From the NCBI RefSeq assembly GCF_003316875.1, contig NZ_QMIL01000003.1, forward strand, positions 124,001 through 188,000: 64,000 nucleotides of DNA, written 5' to 3'. Position numbers and translations under genes: made by a program. The number at the start of each line of letters is the position of its first letter. The first letter of the stretch is position 1. This DNA comes from Aliidiomarina celeris. GTDB taxonomy: Bacteria; Pseudomonadota; Gammaproteobacteria; Enterobacterales; Alteromonadaceae. Shown here in pieces: positions 19,360 through 29,255 of this stretch. The notes under the pieces were generated by a model. It made no database searches. It saw only the letters and a list, made by a program, of their open reading frames with translations, and was not told the origin of the DNA.

Positions 19360-20289
19360 ATGGGTCGTAGGCGTAAGAACGGTCGTGACGTGCACGGCAT
19401 GATTTTAATCGATAAGCCGCAAGGGGTAACCTCGAACAGAGTCGTACAAGTGGTTCGACGGTTATTCAATGCTAATCGAGCAGGGCACACCGGTGCGCTC
19501 GATCCGCTGGCGACAGGTATGCTGCCCGTTTGCTTAGGGGAAGCCACTAAGTTCTCGCAGTTGCTGCTCGACGCTAACAAGAGCTATCGAGTCGTCGCTA
19601 AGTTGGGGCAACGTACAGACACCAGTGACGCCGACGGAACCATTGTCGAAACCCGGCCGGTGGCTGTGTCCGAAGCCGAGTTGTTGGCAGCATTAGAGCA
19701 GTTTCGTGGCCCAATTCAGCAAGTTCCTTCGATGTTTTCCGCGTTAAAGTATCAAGGCAAACCGCTCTACGAATATGCGCGGGCCGGTAAAACGGTTCCG
19801 CGTGAAGCGCGAAGCATTACCATTTTCAGCCTGCGCTTGGTGGCTTTTTCTGGCGATGAAGTAACCCTTGATGTGGATTGCTCAAAAGGTACCTATATTC
19901 GTAGTTTAGTGGATGATCTCGGGCAAGTGCTGGGGTGTGGGGCGCATGTAAAAGTGCTACGCAGAACTGCGGTGACCCATTATCCAACTAACGCTATGAT
20001 AACCCTTAGCGACCTTGAAGCACGGGTAGAATCGTTGGCCGCGCCGACAGAACTAGACGCACTGTTGCTGCCGCTCGACACACCAGCGTTGTCGTTGCCG
20101 GCGGTAACCTTGACAGAACAAGAGTGCAAAGGTTTTCGCCATGGTCAACCTTTTCAGCTGGCCGAAAACGAATCACCACCTGCGGAGCGGCTACGTGTGT
20201 ACGACGACGCAAACTGCTTTTGGGGGATGGCGAAATATCGTGACTCAGACGGCCAATATTGGCCCGCTCGGGTTGTTATTTATGGCTAG
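19360..20289 (+). CDS. truB: tRNA pseudouridine-55 synthase
   Basis: Makes pseudouridine 55 in the T-loop of tRNAs. 309 residues. Catalytic Asp48 in [15 protein letters not shown], the GILIDKP-like N-terminal motif ([13 protein letters not shown]), [15 protein letters not shown] and a C-terminal PUA-like domain. The start codon abuts the rbfA stop, so translation is coupled. Confidence 0.98.
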   Translation: MGRRRKNGRDVHGMILIDKPQGVTSNRVVQVVRRLFNANRAGHTGALDPLATGMLPVCLGEATKFSQLLLDANKSYRVVAKLGQRTDTSDADGTIVETRPVAVSEAELLAALEQFRGPIQQVPSMFSALKYQGKPLYEYARAGKTVPREARSITIFSLRLVAFSGDEVTLDVDCSKGTYIRSLVDDLGQVLGCGAHVKVLRRTAVTHYPTNAMITLSDLEARVESLAAPTELDALLLPLDTPALSLPAVTLTEQECKGFRHGQPFQLAENESPPAERLRVYDDANCFWGMAKYRDSDGQYWPARVVIYG

Positions 20290-20295
20290 AAGTGC

Positions 20296-20324
20296 TTGTA
20301 AATAAAGGTGTGGGCTCGTATAAT
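20296..20324 (+). promoter_or_regulatory. rpsO promoter
   Basis: TTGTAA (20296-20301), 17 bp spacer, perfect TATAAT (20319-20324), followed by a GC-rich discriminator GCGCCCC. Gives rpsO a leader of about 60 nt, room for S15 autoregulation as known in E. coli. Confidence 0.75.
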
Positions 20325-20388
20325 GCGCCCCTCTTTACTTTGGCTGAAGTAGTGATCGGCTAAGGTTCATTTAACTGGAGTAACAATT

Positions 20389-20658
20389 ATGTCACTAACA
20401 GCTGCTCAAAAAGCTCAAATCGTACAAGACTACGCACGTGCCGAAGGCGACACAGGTTCACCTGAAGTGCAGGTTGCATTGCTAACTGCTCAGATTTTGC
20501 ATTTGCAAGATCACTTCAAAGAGCACAAGCACGACCACCACTCACGTCGCGGTCTACTGCGCATGGTAAGTCAACGTCGTAAGCTTCTCGACTACTTGAA
20601 GCGTAAAGACCAAGACCGCTACTTAGAGTTGATCAAGCGTTTGGAATTGCGTCGTTAA
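20389..20658 (+). CDS. rpsO: 30S ribosomal protein S15
   Basis: Primary 16S rRNA-binding protein of the central domain. 89 residues, normal length, with the family core [30 protein letters not shown] and [14 protein letters not shown] is CTGGAG, 9 nt before ATG. Own promoter upstream and terminator downstream; pnp follows as in E. coli. Confidence 0.98.
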   Translation: MSLTAAQKAQIVQDYARAEGDTGSPEVQVALLTAQILHLQDHFKEHKHDHHSRRGLLRMVSQRRKLLDYLKRKDQDRYLELIKRLELRR

Positions 20659-20674
20659 GAAGCATTTCATACAG

Positions 20675-20696
20675 AAGGGGCCTTTGGCCCCTTTTT
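20675..20696 (+). terminator. Intrinsic terminator after rpsO
   Basis: AAGGGGCC (20675-20682), loop TTT, GGCCCCTT (20686-20693), T-run to 20696. Some read-through into pnp is usual in this gene pair. Confidence 0.88.
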
Positions 20697-20713
20697 GTTT
20701 TTAAGATTCTGTT

Positions 20714-20828
20714 GTTCGCGATTATTCGTTATACTGCGAACGGCAAAATAAGCAAGTATGTCAGTGAGCCCGGGTGGGCAACTTATATCAATAGTGAATA
20801 TAAGTAAGTGAATGTAAGTAAGTGAAGG
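20714..20828 (+). promoter_or_regulatory. pnp leader: two hairpins and a tandem repeat on the SD
   Basis: GTTCGC (20714-20719) pairs with GCGAAC (20736-20741), with a TATACT -10-like box at 20730-20735 in the loop. ACTTATAT (20781-20788) pairs with ATATAAGT (20798-20805). Two 14-bp tandem copies GTGAATATAAGTAA (20794-20807) and GTGAATGTAAGTAA (20808-20821) run into GTGAAGG, which forms the pnp SD. In E. coli the pnp leader is cut by RNase III and used by PNPase for autocontrol; a similar role here is inference. Confidence 0.5.
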
Positions 20829-20837
20829 AAAAGAAAA

Positions 20838-22952
20838 GTGAATCCTATTATTAAACAATTTCAGTATGGTCAACATACCGTTACTCTTGAAACTGGTGCA
20901 ATTGCGCGTCAGGCCACAGCAGCTGTTATGGCAAGCATGGGTGACACCTCGGTGCTGGTTACTGTGGTTGGCAAAAAAGAAGCCAAACCAGACCAAGACT
21001 TCTTCCCGTTGACTGTGAACTACCAAGAGCGTACCTACGCGGCTGGTAAAATTCCAGGTGGTTTCTTCAAGCGTGAAGGCCGCCCAAGTGAAGGCGAAAC
21101 CCTGACCAGTCGTTTAATCGACCGTCCAATTCGTCCACTGTTCCCAGAAGGTTTCTTTAACGAAGTTCAGGTGATTGCAACTGTAGTTTCAGTCAACCCA
21201 GAAATTTCTCCAGATATCGTGGCACTGATTGGTGCTTCGGCTGCGCTTTCTATCTCTGGTATTCCATTTAATGGCCCTATTGGTGCAGCGCGCGTTGGTG
21301 TAATCAACAATGAATATGTGCTCAACCCGTCACAAACTGAATTAACCAGTTCAGATCTTGATCTTGTGGTTGCAGGTACTGAGGCCGCGGTATTAATGGT
21401 TGAGTCGGAAGCGAACCTACTCAGCGAAGACGTAATGCTTGGCGCGGTTATGTATGGCCATGAGCAAATGCAAACCGTAATCAGCGCGATTAACGAATTG
21501 GCAGCTGAAGTGAACACCCCGAAGTGGGATTGGCAGGCAGCGGCGAAAAACGAACCTTTGATCGAAAAAATTCGTGCCTTTGCTGCGGAAAAAATCGGTC
21601 AGGCATACAGCATTGCAGATAAAGCAGAACGCCGTGACGCGCTGAGCGTTGTTCGTAACGAAATGCTTGAAGCTTTGAAAGCAGACGATGCAGAGCTCAA
21701 TGAAAAAGAAGCCTCTGATATTTTCCATGATATCGAGTCAGACGTAGTGCGCAGTCGGATTATTGCCGGTGAGCCTCGTATCGATGGTCGTGAACCGGAT
21801 ATGGTTCGTGGTCTGCACGTTGCTACGGGCGTACTTCCACGTACCCACGGTTCAGCTTTGTTTACGCGTGGGGAAACCCAAGCGCTTGTGGTGGCAACGT
21901 TAGGTACTGAGCGTGACGCACAGAATATCGACGAAGTAATGGGCGCGCGTAAAGACAACTTCATGCTGCATTACAACTTCCCTCCGTATTGTGTAGGCGA
22001 AACCGGCATGGTGGGCTCACCTAAGCGTCGTGAAATTGGTCATGGTCGTTTAGCTAAGCGCGGTGTGTTGGCAGTTATGCCCTCGCCAGAAGAATTCCCG
22101 TATACCATTCGTGTGGTTTCAGAAATCACTGAATCAAACGGCTCAAGCTCTATGGCTTCTGTTTGTGGTACCTCGTTAGCGCTGATGGACGCGGGTGTGC
22201 CGATCAAGTCTTCAGTGGCAGGTATTGCCATGGGCTTGGTGAAAGAAGGCGATAAGTTTGTTGTTCTTTCTGACATCTTAGGCGATGAAGATCACCTCGG
22301 TGATATGGACTTTAAAGTTGCGGGAAGCACCGAAGGTGTTACTGCTCTGCAAATGGACATTAAAATCGAAGGGATTACCAAAGACATTATGGAGCAAGCA
22401 TTAGCACAAGCCAAAGCCGCTCGCTTACATATTCTTAAGGTAATGGACGAAGCCATTAGCGGCGCACGCGAAGAAGTGTCTTCATTTGCACCGCGCTTCC
22501 ATATTATGAAAATTAACCCTGAAAAAATCCGTGACGTAATTGGTAAAGGTGGTGCAGTCATTCGTGAACTTACGGAATCGACCAACACCAATATCGAAAT
22601 TACCGACGACGGTACGATTAAGATTGCCGCCACAGATGAAGCTGATGCGAAAGCTGCAGTTGCGAAAATCGAAGCTTTAACTGCTGAAGTTGAAGTGGGT
22701 CGTATTTACGAAGGTAAAGTAGCTCGCATTGTTGATTTTGGTGCCTTTGTAACCATTTTACCGGGTAAAGACGGCTTAGTTCACATTTCTCAAATCGCTG
22801 AAGAGCGTGTAGAGAATGTGAGCGATTACCTAGAAGTAGGCCAAACCGTAGCGGTGAAAGTTCTTGAGATTGATCGCCAAGGTCGCGTTCGCTTGAGTAT
22901 GAAAGAAGCTGCACCTAAGGCTGAAAGCTCAGCAGAGAGTGATAGCGAATAA
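20838..22952 (+). CDS. pnp: Polyribonucleotide nucleotidyltransferase (PNPase)
   Basis: 3'-5' phosphorolytic exonuclease of the RNA degradosome. 704 residues: two RNase PH-like domains (first about 10-140 with [22 protein letters not shown]; second about 315-540 with [14 protein letters not shown]), a helical linker, KH ([15 protein letters not shown]) and S1 ([18 protein letters not shown]) domains. GTG start at 20838 with AAGGAA about 8 nt before. Confidence 0.98.
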   Translation: MNPIIKQFQYGQHTVTLETGAIARQATAAVMASMGDTSVLVTVVGKKEAKPDQDFFPLTVNYQERTYAAGKIPGGFFKREGRPSEGETLTSRLIDRPIRPLFPEGFFNEVQVIATVVSVNPEISPDIVALIGASAALSISGIPFNGPIGAARVGVINNEYVLNPSQTELTSSDLDLVVAGTEAAVLMVESEANLLSEDVMLGAVMYGHEQMQTVISAINELAAEVNTPKWDWQAAAKNEPLIEKIRAFAAEKIGQAYSIADKAERRDALSVVRNEMLEALKADDAELNEKEASDIFHDIESDVVRSRIIAGEPRIDGREPDMVRGLHVATGVLPRTHGSALFTRGETQALVVATLGTERDAQNIDEVMGARKDNFMLHYNFPPYCVGETGMVGSPKRREIGHGRLAKRGVLAVMPSPEEFPYTIRVVSEITESNGSSSMASVCGTSLALMDAGVPIKSSVAGIAMGLVKEGDKFVVLSDILGDEDHLGDMDFKVAGSTEGVTALQMDIKIEGITKDIMEQALAQAKAARLHILKVMDEAISGAREEVSSFAPRFHIMKINPEKIRDVIGKGGAVIRELTESTNTNIEITDDGTIKIAATDEADAKAAVAKIEALTAEVEVGRIYEGKVARIVDFGAFVTILPGKDGLVHISQIAEERVENVSDYLEVGQTVAVKVLEIDRQGRVRLSMKEAAPKAESSAESDSE

Positions 22953-23005
22953 TTTCATTCGTTTAATGCTCACTTAGCTGCTGTTTAAAAATAGCAGTGA
23001 TTTTA

Positions 23006-23039
23006 AAAACGCCCTTTGCAGAAGCTCAGGGCGTTTTTT
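23006..23039 (+). terminator. Intrinsic terminator after pnp
   Basis: AAAACGCCCT (23006-23015), loop of twelve, AGGGCGTTTT (23028-23037), T-run to 23039. The rest of the 194-base gap to nlpI shows no other clear element. Confidence 0.85.
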
Positions 23040-23146
23040 GTTGGTTTTGACGTAGTCTGTGGCATCCGAACAGTTGATTCTAGGAAAGCGGCGATCACTG
23101 TGGTGTAATAGGAAAAGTGCAGAGCAGTTGTTGGTGGAGTTTAGTT

Positions 23147-24085
23147 TTGAAAATATTTGTGTACATCGCTTTATTGAGTTTCCTTGTTGGCTGTCAGCTT
23201 ACCCCCTCCGATTCCGGTAATGAACAAGGTAGCCGGGAGCAAGGCCAACAGGGCAGAACGGGGGGAGAAGGGCAAGCTCAGCGGCGAGCGGATCTTGCTA
23301 TTGTCGAACCGGCCTTGCCGTCGCAGAGTCAGCAAGCAGAAATTGCACAAATAAATGAGCTGATGGAAAGCGATGAAGTTAACGACGAACAGCGGGCCAC
23401 TCTTTATTATCGTCGGGGTGTGCTGTACGACGCATTAGGTCTAAATACCCTTGCTTTATTAGAGATGAATAAGGCACTCGCCCTTGAACCGGCTATGGCA
23501 GATGCGTGGCACTATGTTGGCATTTATTACATGCAAAATGGTAATTACAGCAACGCGTATGAGGCATTCGACAGCGTAATTGAATTAAGCCCGGAACATG
23601 ATTTTGTGTATTTGAACCGTGGCTTAACCTCGTATTATGACGGTCAATTCGACATGGCGTTTACCGATTTTGCGGATTTCTATTTTCAAGATCCGAGCGA
23701 CGCTTACCGTATCGCGTGGCAATATTTTGCGGCTTTTGAGCTCGACTCTGGGCGCGCCTCGGAGCAACTTCGGCAGCAAATGCAAGCCGTTCCAGCGCGC
23801 ACCTGGGGGGGCGGTATTTTGCGTTTTCTTGCTGGCGATATATCTGAAAATCAGCTCATTTCTGCTGCCTTTCAGGGCATTGAAACACATCAAGAGTTAG
23901 TGGAGCGTTTGTGTGAGGCCTATTTTTACTTAGGCAAGAAGGCGGCGATGCAGGGTGATACCGAGCAAGCACTTAATTATTTTAAGTTGGTGCTCATGAC
24001 CAATGTGTATTCGTTCGTTGAGCACCGCGTTGCCCGAGCGGAACTTTACCGTTTGCGGGAAGCGGATCAAAAAAGCGTGCCGTAA
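23147..24085 (+). CDS. nlpI: Outer-membrane TPR lipoprotein NlpI
   Basis: Adaptor that scaffolds peptidoglycan hydrolases and the protease Prc in E. coli. 312 residues from TTG at 23147 (GGAG at 23136-23139, 7 nt spacing). Signal peptide with lipobox LVGC, lipidated Cys16. A Gln/Gly-rich linker (about 24-47) not found in the E. coli protein follows. TPR motifs are visible (YYRRGVLYDALGLNTLALLE; YVGIYYMQNGNYSNAYEAFD; LNRGLTSYYDGQFDMAF) and the C-terminal YFYLGKKAAMQGDTEQALNYF. Position after pnp agrees with E. coli. Confidence 0.93.
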   Translation: MKIFVYIALLSFLVGCQLTPSDSGNEQGSREQGQQGRTGGEGQAQRRADLAIVEPALPSQSQQAEIAQINELMESDEVNDEQRATLYYRRGVLYDALGLNTLALLEMNKALALEPAMADAWHYVGIYYMQNGNYSNAYEAFDSVIELSPEHDFVYLNRGLTSYYDGQFDMAFTDFADFYFQDPSDAYRIAWQYFAAFELDSGRASEQLRQQMQAVPARTWGGGILRFLAGDISENQLISAAFQGIETHQELVERLCEAYFYLGKKAAMQGDTEQALNYFKLVLMTNVYSFVEHRVARAELYRLREADQKSVP

Positions 24086-24097
24086 GTTAAAGTGACA

Positions 24098-25351
24098 ATG
24101 CGTGTTGTAACGTGGTTCGTTGTACTTGGTTTAGGCCTGTTGATCACGTCGAGCGGTCCAACGTTAGGCCATTCATGGTTAAGCAAACGCATTGCTGCAG
24201 AACAAGGGTATACGCAAGCCATGTTCGCCGTTGCCAAAAGGGCACGGCAACAGAATAACAATCATGAAGCGGTAATTTGGTTTCAACGTGCGCTCCAAGG
24301 CGGCTTTAGTGACGCTGCGTTTGAACTGATTGAACTGGTGCCTCAGCGCCGTTATGAATGGCTACAACACGCTGCTGCACAGAGTTTGGCAGCAACGATT
24401 GAACTCGCTCATGGCTTTCCTGAACAGTACCAACTCGCTCGCGCGGAGCTTGCTCCTTTCTTTGATAATAGTGTAAACGAACTACAACAAACCCTCGCAC
24501 CTGCCCAGCAAAGCCAACTCGCCGAGCTGCTGATAGGGCTGGGTGAGCCGTCGCTTCTCCCACACTGGCGCAGTGTTGCGCCAAATACCAGCGAGTGGGC
24601 TCAACGCCGTGCTGGTGCCGATATTTTTCGAGCTACAGCAGGGTATTGCGATTTTCGTCTGCATTTTCAGTTCGAGCGAAATCAAGGCCTGTTGGCTATC
24701 TATCAATGGTTGGCCGAAATGAGCGGGTTTATGCAAGCGCGTGGGCTCGTACTCTGCGCCACTCGGACGCAAGAGCCGCTAAACCATTGTGAGCCCAGTA
24801 GTGGCAGGGCTTATTGTGTTGCTCACGAGGAGTTTTCGACTACGCATGTAAATATTGTGGTGACAGAGCAAGGAAGTGCAAACACGCGAAATCGCACTAT
24901 ATACTTGAATGAAAAAGCGACGTGGCGAGTGCTGTTACATGAGCTTGGGCATGCCTTAGGCTTGGCAGACGAATACCCGATGCAACGTGACGTAGCAGAG
25001 CGATTTTGCGCGGATGACTTTGTATTTCCCTCGTGGAATGTGATCACGACAGAGAGTAGCTTAGTGAGCAGCCCTGAACTCGAACGCATTCAAGCGCGTT
25101 TACCTTGGGCCAGTGAACTGAACACCACAATAGCGTCGCCGATACTGATTGGTGGAGTGCCGTATTGGCGTTTAGGTTCTGCAGAGCCGCGTCGGGTGGG
25201 TTTATATCCCACCGGTACCTGTGAAAATACCGGTGCGCAAGCCTGGCGACCTTTCAGCGAAGCTACCTTTATGGAGCGTTCAGAAAGTCGTTTTGTACCC
25301 GATTTATATCTGCAATGGATGTTACAGAGTATGGCGGAACAAATGCCATAG
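24098..25351 (+). CDS. Secreted Sel1-like/zinc metalloprotease-like protein
   Basis: 417 residues from ATG at 24098 (GTG at 24092 is possible; no strong SD, so coupling to nlpI 12 nt upstream is likely). An N-terminal hydrophobic segment (about 5-20) acts as signal peptide or anchor. One Sel1/TPR-like repeat pair follows (AAEQGYTQAMFAVAKRARQQ, then EAVIWFQRALQGGFSDAAFE). The C-terminal half holds HELGHALGLADEY (from residue 281), an extended zinc-binding motif HExxHxxGxxDE like metzincins and M64-type peptidases. Several cysteines suggest disulfides in the periplasm. Substrate unknown; the NlpI neighbour suggests an envelope role. Confidence 0.6.
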   Translation: MRVVTWFVVLGLGLLITSSGPTLGHSWLSKRIAAEQGYTQAMFAVAKRARQQNNNHEAVIWFQRALQGGFSDAAFELIELVPQRRYEWLQHAAAQSLAATIELAHGFPEQYQLARAELAPFFDNSVNELQQTLAPAQQSQLAELLIGLGEPSLLPHWRSVAPNTSEWAQRRAGADIFRATAGYCDFRLHFQFERNQGLLAIYQWLAEMSGFMQARGLVLCATRTQEPLNHCEPSSGRAYCVAHEEFSTTHVNIVVTEQGSANTRNRTIYLNEKATWRVLLHELGHALGLADEYPMQRDVAERFCADDFVFPSWNVITTESSLVSSPELERIQARLPWASELNTTIASPILIGGVPYWRLGSAEPRRVGLYPTGTCENTGAQAWRPFSEATFMERSESRFVPDLYLQWMLQSMAEQMP

Positions 25352-25442
25352 TTGCCAATTTCAATTATATTTTTCTCCAGCTATTGAGTTTTTCGCCAAG
25401 AGGGCGTATTTCTTTTAAGGGAAAGGAAACGGAAAGGAAGTT

Positions 25443-25775
25443 ATGGTGCTACGCTCATTCACGATCACGTTATTGCTACTCTTGGCGCTTTTTAGCGGCC
25501 ATAGTGCTGCGTATCATTCGAATGAACAGGCGTTATTTGCTCATGTAGACCGCACATCTTACTTTCTACCTGCAACGCAGTCGGCTGCTAATGAAAGCGC
25601 CGTAAGCGCATGTTCCGGCGACAGCCCAGCAAACGACAATGCTGCAACCGCTGCAGCACTGCAGCTGTTAGTGCAAGCAATACAACACTCGGTTCGTTTC
25701 AGTATTGCAGAGCTAGACTGGGAGTTTGTTTCACTCGCCGCACACCTTATTCGAGGTCCACCCATTTACTTCTAA
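25443..25775 (+). CDS. Small secreted protein, unknown function
   Basis: 110 residues, not recognised. Residues 1-23 form a typical signal peptide (FTITLLLLLALF core, SGHSAA cleavage region). The mature part is short and alanine-rich, has one visible cysteine (SACSGD) and a helical stretch ATAAALQLLVQAIQHSVRF. SD is AAAGGAAG just before ATG. It lies 91 nt after the metalloprotease-like gene and 37 nt before the CBS-like gene, all in the same direction. Confidence 0.55.
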   Translation: MVLRSFTITLLLLLALFSGHSAAYHSNEQALFAHVDRTSYFLPATQSAANESAVSACSGDSPANDNAATAAALQLLVQAIQHSVRFSIAELDWEFVSLAAHLIRGPPIYF

Positions 25776-25812
25776 GTGAAAAACATTTTCTTTTAATCTT
25801 AGGAGTATTCTC

Positions 25813-26397
25813 ATGTCAAAATTTCATTCTTTAGCTGTTGAGCTAGGCTCTTCGGCTGTCAAATCGCCTTTAGTAAAAGCGGTATCGTTTTTCAGCTTTA
25901 GTGATCCTGCCAACGTAGTTTTAGAAAACATAACCTTTAAAGACGCTTTGTTTGTAAAGCGCCACCTGAAGTTGCCGGAATTGGACGCACTTTTGTCTGC
26001 GGCACAGCGGCGCCATGCTTTGGTGATGGACCGTAACGGTGAAGTGCTCGGGATTGTTAATAAGCACAGTCTCTACAACGGCAAAACGGTGCGCTTAGCC
26101 AAGGAGTTGGGTGTTGCGCATAACGAATTGGAAGCTGAGCAGTTAATGATACCGTTGGCGCGCTTGCCGTCGGTGAGCAAAAAGGCCTTGGAACAAGCCA
26201 AAATTGGCGACATTGCACTTACCCTGCAGCGTTGTAACTCAGATTTTATTGGTGTTACCGAAAACGACGAGTGGGTTGGTTTTATCGCTGCGTTAACCAT
26301 AGCGGAAAAAACCGGAGAGTCGATACACATCAGCTTAATTGGTCAGTCGTTTGCTGAAATTGTGCATGCTGTGCGTCACCCCGAAGCGTTAGAGTGA
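25813..26397 (+). CDS. CBS-domain-pair-like protein
   Basis: 194-residue cytoplasmic protein, no membrane segment. Two CBS-like halves can be seen: LDALLSAAQRRHALVMDRNGEVLGIVNKHSL (about 57-87, quoted here as the region between LDALL and KHSL) and IGDIALTLQRCNSDFIGV with NDEWVGFIAALTIAEK (about 138-170). CBS pairs bind adenosine nucleotides and regulate partner proteins; no partner domain is attached here. AGGAG at 25800-25804 sets the ATG. A terminator shared with lipA follows. Confidence 0.55.
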   Translation: MSKFHSLAVELGSSAVKSPLVKAVSFFSFSDPANVVLENITFKDALFVKRHLKLPELDALLSAAQRRHALVMDRNGEVLGIVNKHSLYNGKTVRLAKELGVAHNELEAEQLMIPLARLPSVSKKALEQAKIGDIALTLQRCNSDFIGVTENDEWVGFIAALTIAEKTGESIHISLIGQSFAEIVHAVRHPEALE

Positions 26398-26402
26398 AGG
26401 GC

Positions 26403-26435
26403 AAAAAAAAGCCTCACGGTTTACCGTGAGGCCTT
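26403..26435. terminator. Bidirectional terminator between CBS-like gene and lipA
   Basis: GCCTCACGG (26411-26419), loop TTTA, CCGTGAGGC (26424-26432). An A8 tract at 26403-26410 makes it a strong terminator for the minus-strand lip operon; on the plus strand only a short T-run follows. Confidence 0.88.
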
Positions 26436-26443
26436 TGTGAAGC

Positions 26444-27409
26444 TTATTTCACTTCAATGCCGGCGGCTTGTAGGTCGGCGTGGTACGAAGAGCGCACTAA
26501 AGGACCTGACGCGGCTTGTGTAAAGCCCATTTTGTCTGCTTCGCGCTTAAACATGGCAAACTCGTCGGGGGTAACATAACGTTTTACTGGAATGTGATGG
26601 CGGCTCGGCTGTAAATACTGGCCGATGGTTAACATGTCGACATTGTGCCTACGGAGATCTTCCATAACTTCGAGAATCTCTTCATTGGTTTCCCCGAGAC
26701 CCACCATTAACCCAGACTTAGTGCGTACATCTGGGCGGCGCTCTTTGTAGAGCTTGAGCAAATCGAGCGACCATTGATAGTTGGCGCCGGGACGAGCGGC
26801 ACGGTACATACGCGGAACCGTTTCAAGGTTATGATTGAATACATCCGGCGCCTCGGCTTCCAATATATCCAATGCAATTTGCATGCGGCCGCGAAAATCA
26901 GGCACTAGAACTTCTATTTTTATCCCTTCACTGCGGCTACGAATCTCACGAATGCAGTCGGCAAAGTGCTGCGCTCCGCCGTCGCGCAAGTCGTCGCGGT
27001 CTACCGAGGTGACCACTACATAATTCACCCCCATGTCGGCAATAGTTTCACCGAGTTTTACTGCTTCTTGTGGGTCAACTGGCAATGGGCGACCGTGGGC
27101 GACGTCGCAGAATGGACAACGACGGGTACAAATAGCGCCTAAGATCATAAAGGTAGCAGTGCCATGGTTAAAACATTCGGGCAAATTAGGGCACGAGGCT
27201 TCTTCACATACTGAATGTAAACCGTGTTTACGCATTGCCTTTTTTATGTGGTCAATACGTTCAGTTGAGGCAGGTAAGCGCACTTTCAACCATTCGGGTT
27301 TGCGCAGCATTTCTTCGCGTTCTGTTGGCACAACTTGAACGGGAATAAGTGCCATTTTGTCTGCGTCGCGCAGTTTTACGCCGGGTTCAATTCTAACTGG
27401 CTTTGACAT
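26444..27409 (-). CDS. lipA: Lipoyl synthase
   Basis: Radical SAM enzyme that inserts two sulfurs into protein-bound octanoyl chains. 321 residues from ATG at 27409, which restores the conserved N-terminus ([20 protein letters not shown]) and equals the E. coli length. The auxiliary cluster motif is [12 protein letters not shown], the radical SAM motif CTRRCPFC, and the C-terminal RSSYHAD is present. The start overlaps the end of lipB by 17 nt. Last gene of the dacA-dat-ybeD-lipB-lipA unit. Confidence 0.98.
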   Translation of the reverse strand: MSKPVRIEPGVKLRDADKMALIPVQVVPTEREEMLRKPEWLKVRLPASTERIDHIKKAMRKHGLHSVCEEASCPNLPECFNHGTATFMILGAICTRRCPFCDVAHGRPLPVDPQEAVKLGETIADMGVNYVVVTSVDRDDLRDGGAQHFADCIREIRSRSEGIKIEVLVPDFRGRMQIALDILEAEAPDVFNHNLETVPRMYRAARPGANYQWSLDLLKLYKERRPDVRTKSGLMVGLGETNEEILEVMEDLRRHNVDMLTIGQYLQPSRHHIPVKRYVTPDEFAMFKREADKMGFTQAASGPLVRSSYHADLQAAGIEVK

Positions 27410-28064
27410 AATCGGATGCGAGTCCTGTTTGATTGATCGTTTTTGCATAAGCGAGTTGTTCAGCAAAGTGCTGTACAATAAGCTCTGCGGCTTCGTTAAT
27501 ATGTTCGGGACCTTGGTGTGCACTGGTTTGCGTCATTACCATGCCTGCATATCCACAAGGGTTAATGCGCAAAAAAGGTGACAAGTCCATATTCACATTT
27601 AAGGCGAGGCCATGAAAAGAGCAGCCTTTGCGAATACGTAAACCGAGTGAACAAACCTTTTCTTCACCAATATAAACTCCCGGCGCGTCTGCGCGAGGAG
27701 CCGATTGAATACCGTACGGCGCTAAGCTTCGCACCACAGTTTCTTCTATCGCGGTAACAAGATCGCGCACGCCGAGTTTACGACGGCGAATGTCAATCAT
27801 GAAATACACCACGAGCTGGCCGGGCCCATGGTAGGTTACTTGGCCACCTCTATCTACCGGAACCACTGGTATGTCGCCTGGCGCTAGGAGATGCTCTGCT
27901 TTGCCGGCTTGGCCCTGAGTGAATACCGGCGGGTGCTCGACGATCCAGAGTTCATCCTGACTATGTTCGTCGCGCGTGTCGGTAAAGCCCTGCATGGCTT
28001 CCCATACAGGTACGTAATCCATACGGCCTAATTGGCGAATAACGAGTTCATTCATAGTGTGCAA
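27393..28064 (-). CDS. lipB: Octanoyltransferase LipB
   Basis: Transfers octanoate from acyl carrier protein to lipoyl domains, providing the LipA substrate. 223 residues; the second ATG three codons in is an alternative start. Motifs: [40 protein letters not shown] and the catalytic cysteine in RINPCGYAG. The tail is longer than needed because it runs over the lipA start. Confidence 0.97.
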   Translation of the reverse strand: MHTMNELVIRQLGRMDYVPVWEAMQGFTDTRDEHSQDELWIVEHPPVFTQGQAGKAEHLLAPGDIPVVPVDRGGQVTYHGPGQLVVYFMIDIRRRKLGVRDLVTAIEETVVRSLAPYGIQSAPRADAPGVYIGEEKVCSLGLRIRKGCSFHGLALNVNMDLSPFLRINPCGYAGMVMTQTSAHQGPEHINEAAELIVQHFAEQLAYAKTINQTGLASDYVKAS

Positions 28065-28117
28065 TTATACCTGAACAAAGCGGTAACAACACCCAGCGAA
28101 AAGTGCGGGTATTTGCG

Positions 28118-28381
28118 TTATAAAACGTGACGTACGCCGTCGATGGTAGCAAGGCGAGCATACAGCGTTTCTACGTGATCTTTGTCTTGCACGACCACGC
28201 GAATAGTTACGCTATGGTAGTTACCTTTACTCGAAGCTTTAGTTTCAGTGGTGTAATCGCCGGGTGCATGTTGCTGCACCACAGACACCACGTCGTCTGC
28301 AAGGTCGTGGCGGGCAATTGCCATTATTTTGTAGGTAAACTCACACGGGAAGTCGAGTAATTCGTCAAATTTAGTATTCAT
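28118..28381 (-). CDS. ybeD: UPF0250 protein YbeD
   Basis: 87-residue ferredoxin-fold protein of the YbeD/DUF493 family with motifs [15 protein letters not shown] and [10 protein letters not shown] and C-terminal IDGVRHVL. It resembles ACT-like regulatory domains; its role is unknown although it is regularly found between dacA and lipB. 53 nt gap to lipB. Confidence 0.93.
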   Translation of the reverse strand: MNTKFDELLDFPCEFTYKIMAIARHDLADDVVSVVQQHAPGDYTTETKASSKGNYHSVTIRVVVQDKDHVETLYARLATIDGVRHVL

Positions 28382-28403
28382 TACTTAATCTCTTTGCTAC
28401 GGC

Positions 28404-29255
28404 CTATGCTAACGCTGGGCCTTGTGGGCGGCTCATGCGAAAAGCTTGCGCCAACTGCTCAGTTATGGGGCCTAGTTTAGCATTTGCAATGGCGGTTTCC
28501 CCAATAAATCCAACCGGCTGAACTTCGCGAGTAGAGCTGGTAAGGAAACATTCATCGGCTTGCATAAGGTCGTCGACAGAGAACGCCTGCTCTTCAACCG
28601 GTATACCGCATTGATGCGCAAGACTTAAAACCCAATCGCGGGTGATGCCGGGTAGAATGAGATTGTCTTTTGGTGGGGTAAAGAGCACGCCGTTTTTTAC
28701 CATAAAGTAGTTGCATGACGCACCTTCGGTAATGCGCCCTGCACGCTGCAAGATAGGCTCAAAGGCACCACACTGAGCAGCTTGCTGCTTAAGCAAAATA
28801 TTGCCCAGTAAGCTAATGCTTTTAATATCGCAGCGTAACCAGCGAATATCGTCCATAAGCTCAACACGCACAGGCGGCGCAGTGGTTTCTGGAGGCGTCC
28901 AGGCTGAGGCTGTGGCCATTACCGTCGGCGTGAGCGAGTTCGACGGTAAATGTTGGCGAGGATATTCAGCGCCGCGAGTCACTTGAATGTAAATAATGGC
29001 ATTCGCATTCGCAATGCCCTCTGCGAGCGTTTGGCAAATACTGAGCCACTCGGTTTGCGTGTGCGGGTTCGGAATATTGATCGCCTGCAGGCTGTTCTCG
29101 AGCCGTGCGAAATGGGCCTCGAATTCGAGCGGGTAACCTTGGTAAAAGGGCACGACTTCGTAAATACCGTCGGCAAACAAAAAACCGCGGTCGAACACTG
29201 AAACCGCGGCTTCTTCAGGGCGCTGCCATTGCCCGTTGAGGTAAACTAAACTCAT
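28404..29255 (-). CDS. dat: D-amino acid aminotransferase (class IV PLP)
   Basis: 283-residue fold-type IV transaminase, likely converting D-alanine plus 2-oxoglutarate to pyruvate and D-glutamate. Family motifs: VSVFDRGFLFADGIYEVV near residue 18, the PLP lysine in DIKSISLLGNILLKQQA (about 143), the RITEGASCNYFMV region and LILPGITRD. The ATG overlaps the dacA stop by 4 nt (ATGA). Lying next to a D,D-carboxypeptidase, which releases D-alanine, it probably recycles that D-alanine. A branched-chain aminotransferase is less likely. Confidence 0.85.
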   Translation of the reverse strand: MSLVYLNGQWQRPEEAAVSVFDRGFLFADGIYEVVPFYQGYPLEFEAHFARLENSLQAINIPNPHTQTEWLSICQTLAEGIANANAIIYIQVTRGAEYPRQHLPSNSLTPTVMATASAWTPPETTAPPVRVELMDDIRWLRCDIKSISLLGNILLKQQAAQCGAFEPILQRAGRITEGASCNYFMVKNGVLFTPPKDNLILPGITRDWVLSLAHQCGIPVEEQAFSVDDLMQADECFLTSSTREVQPVGFIGETAIANAKLGPITEQLAQAFRMSRPQGPALA

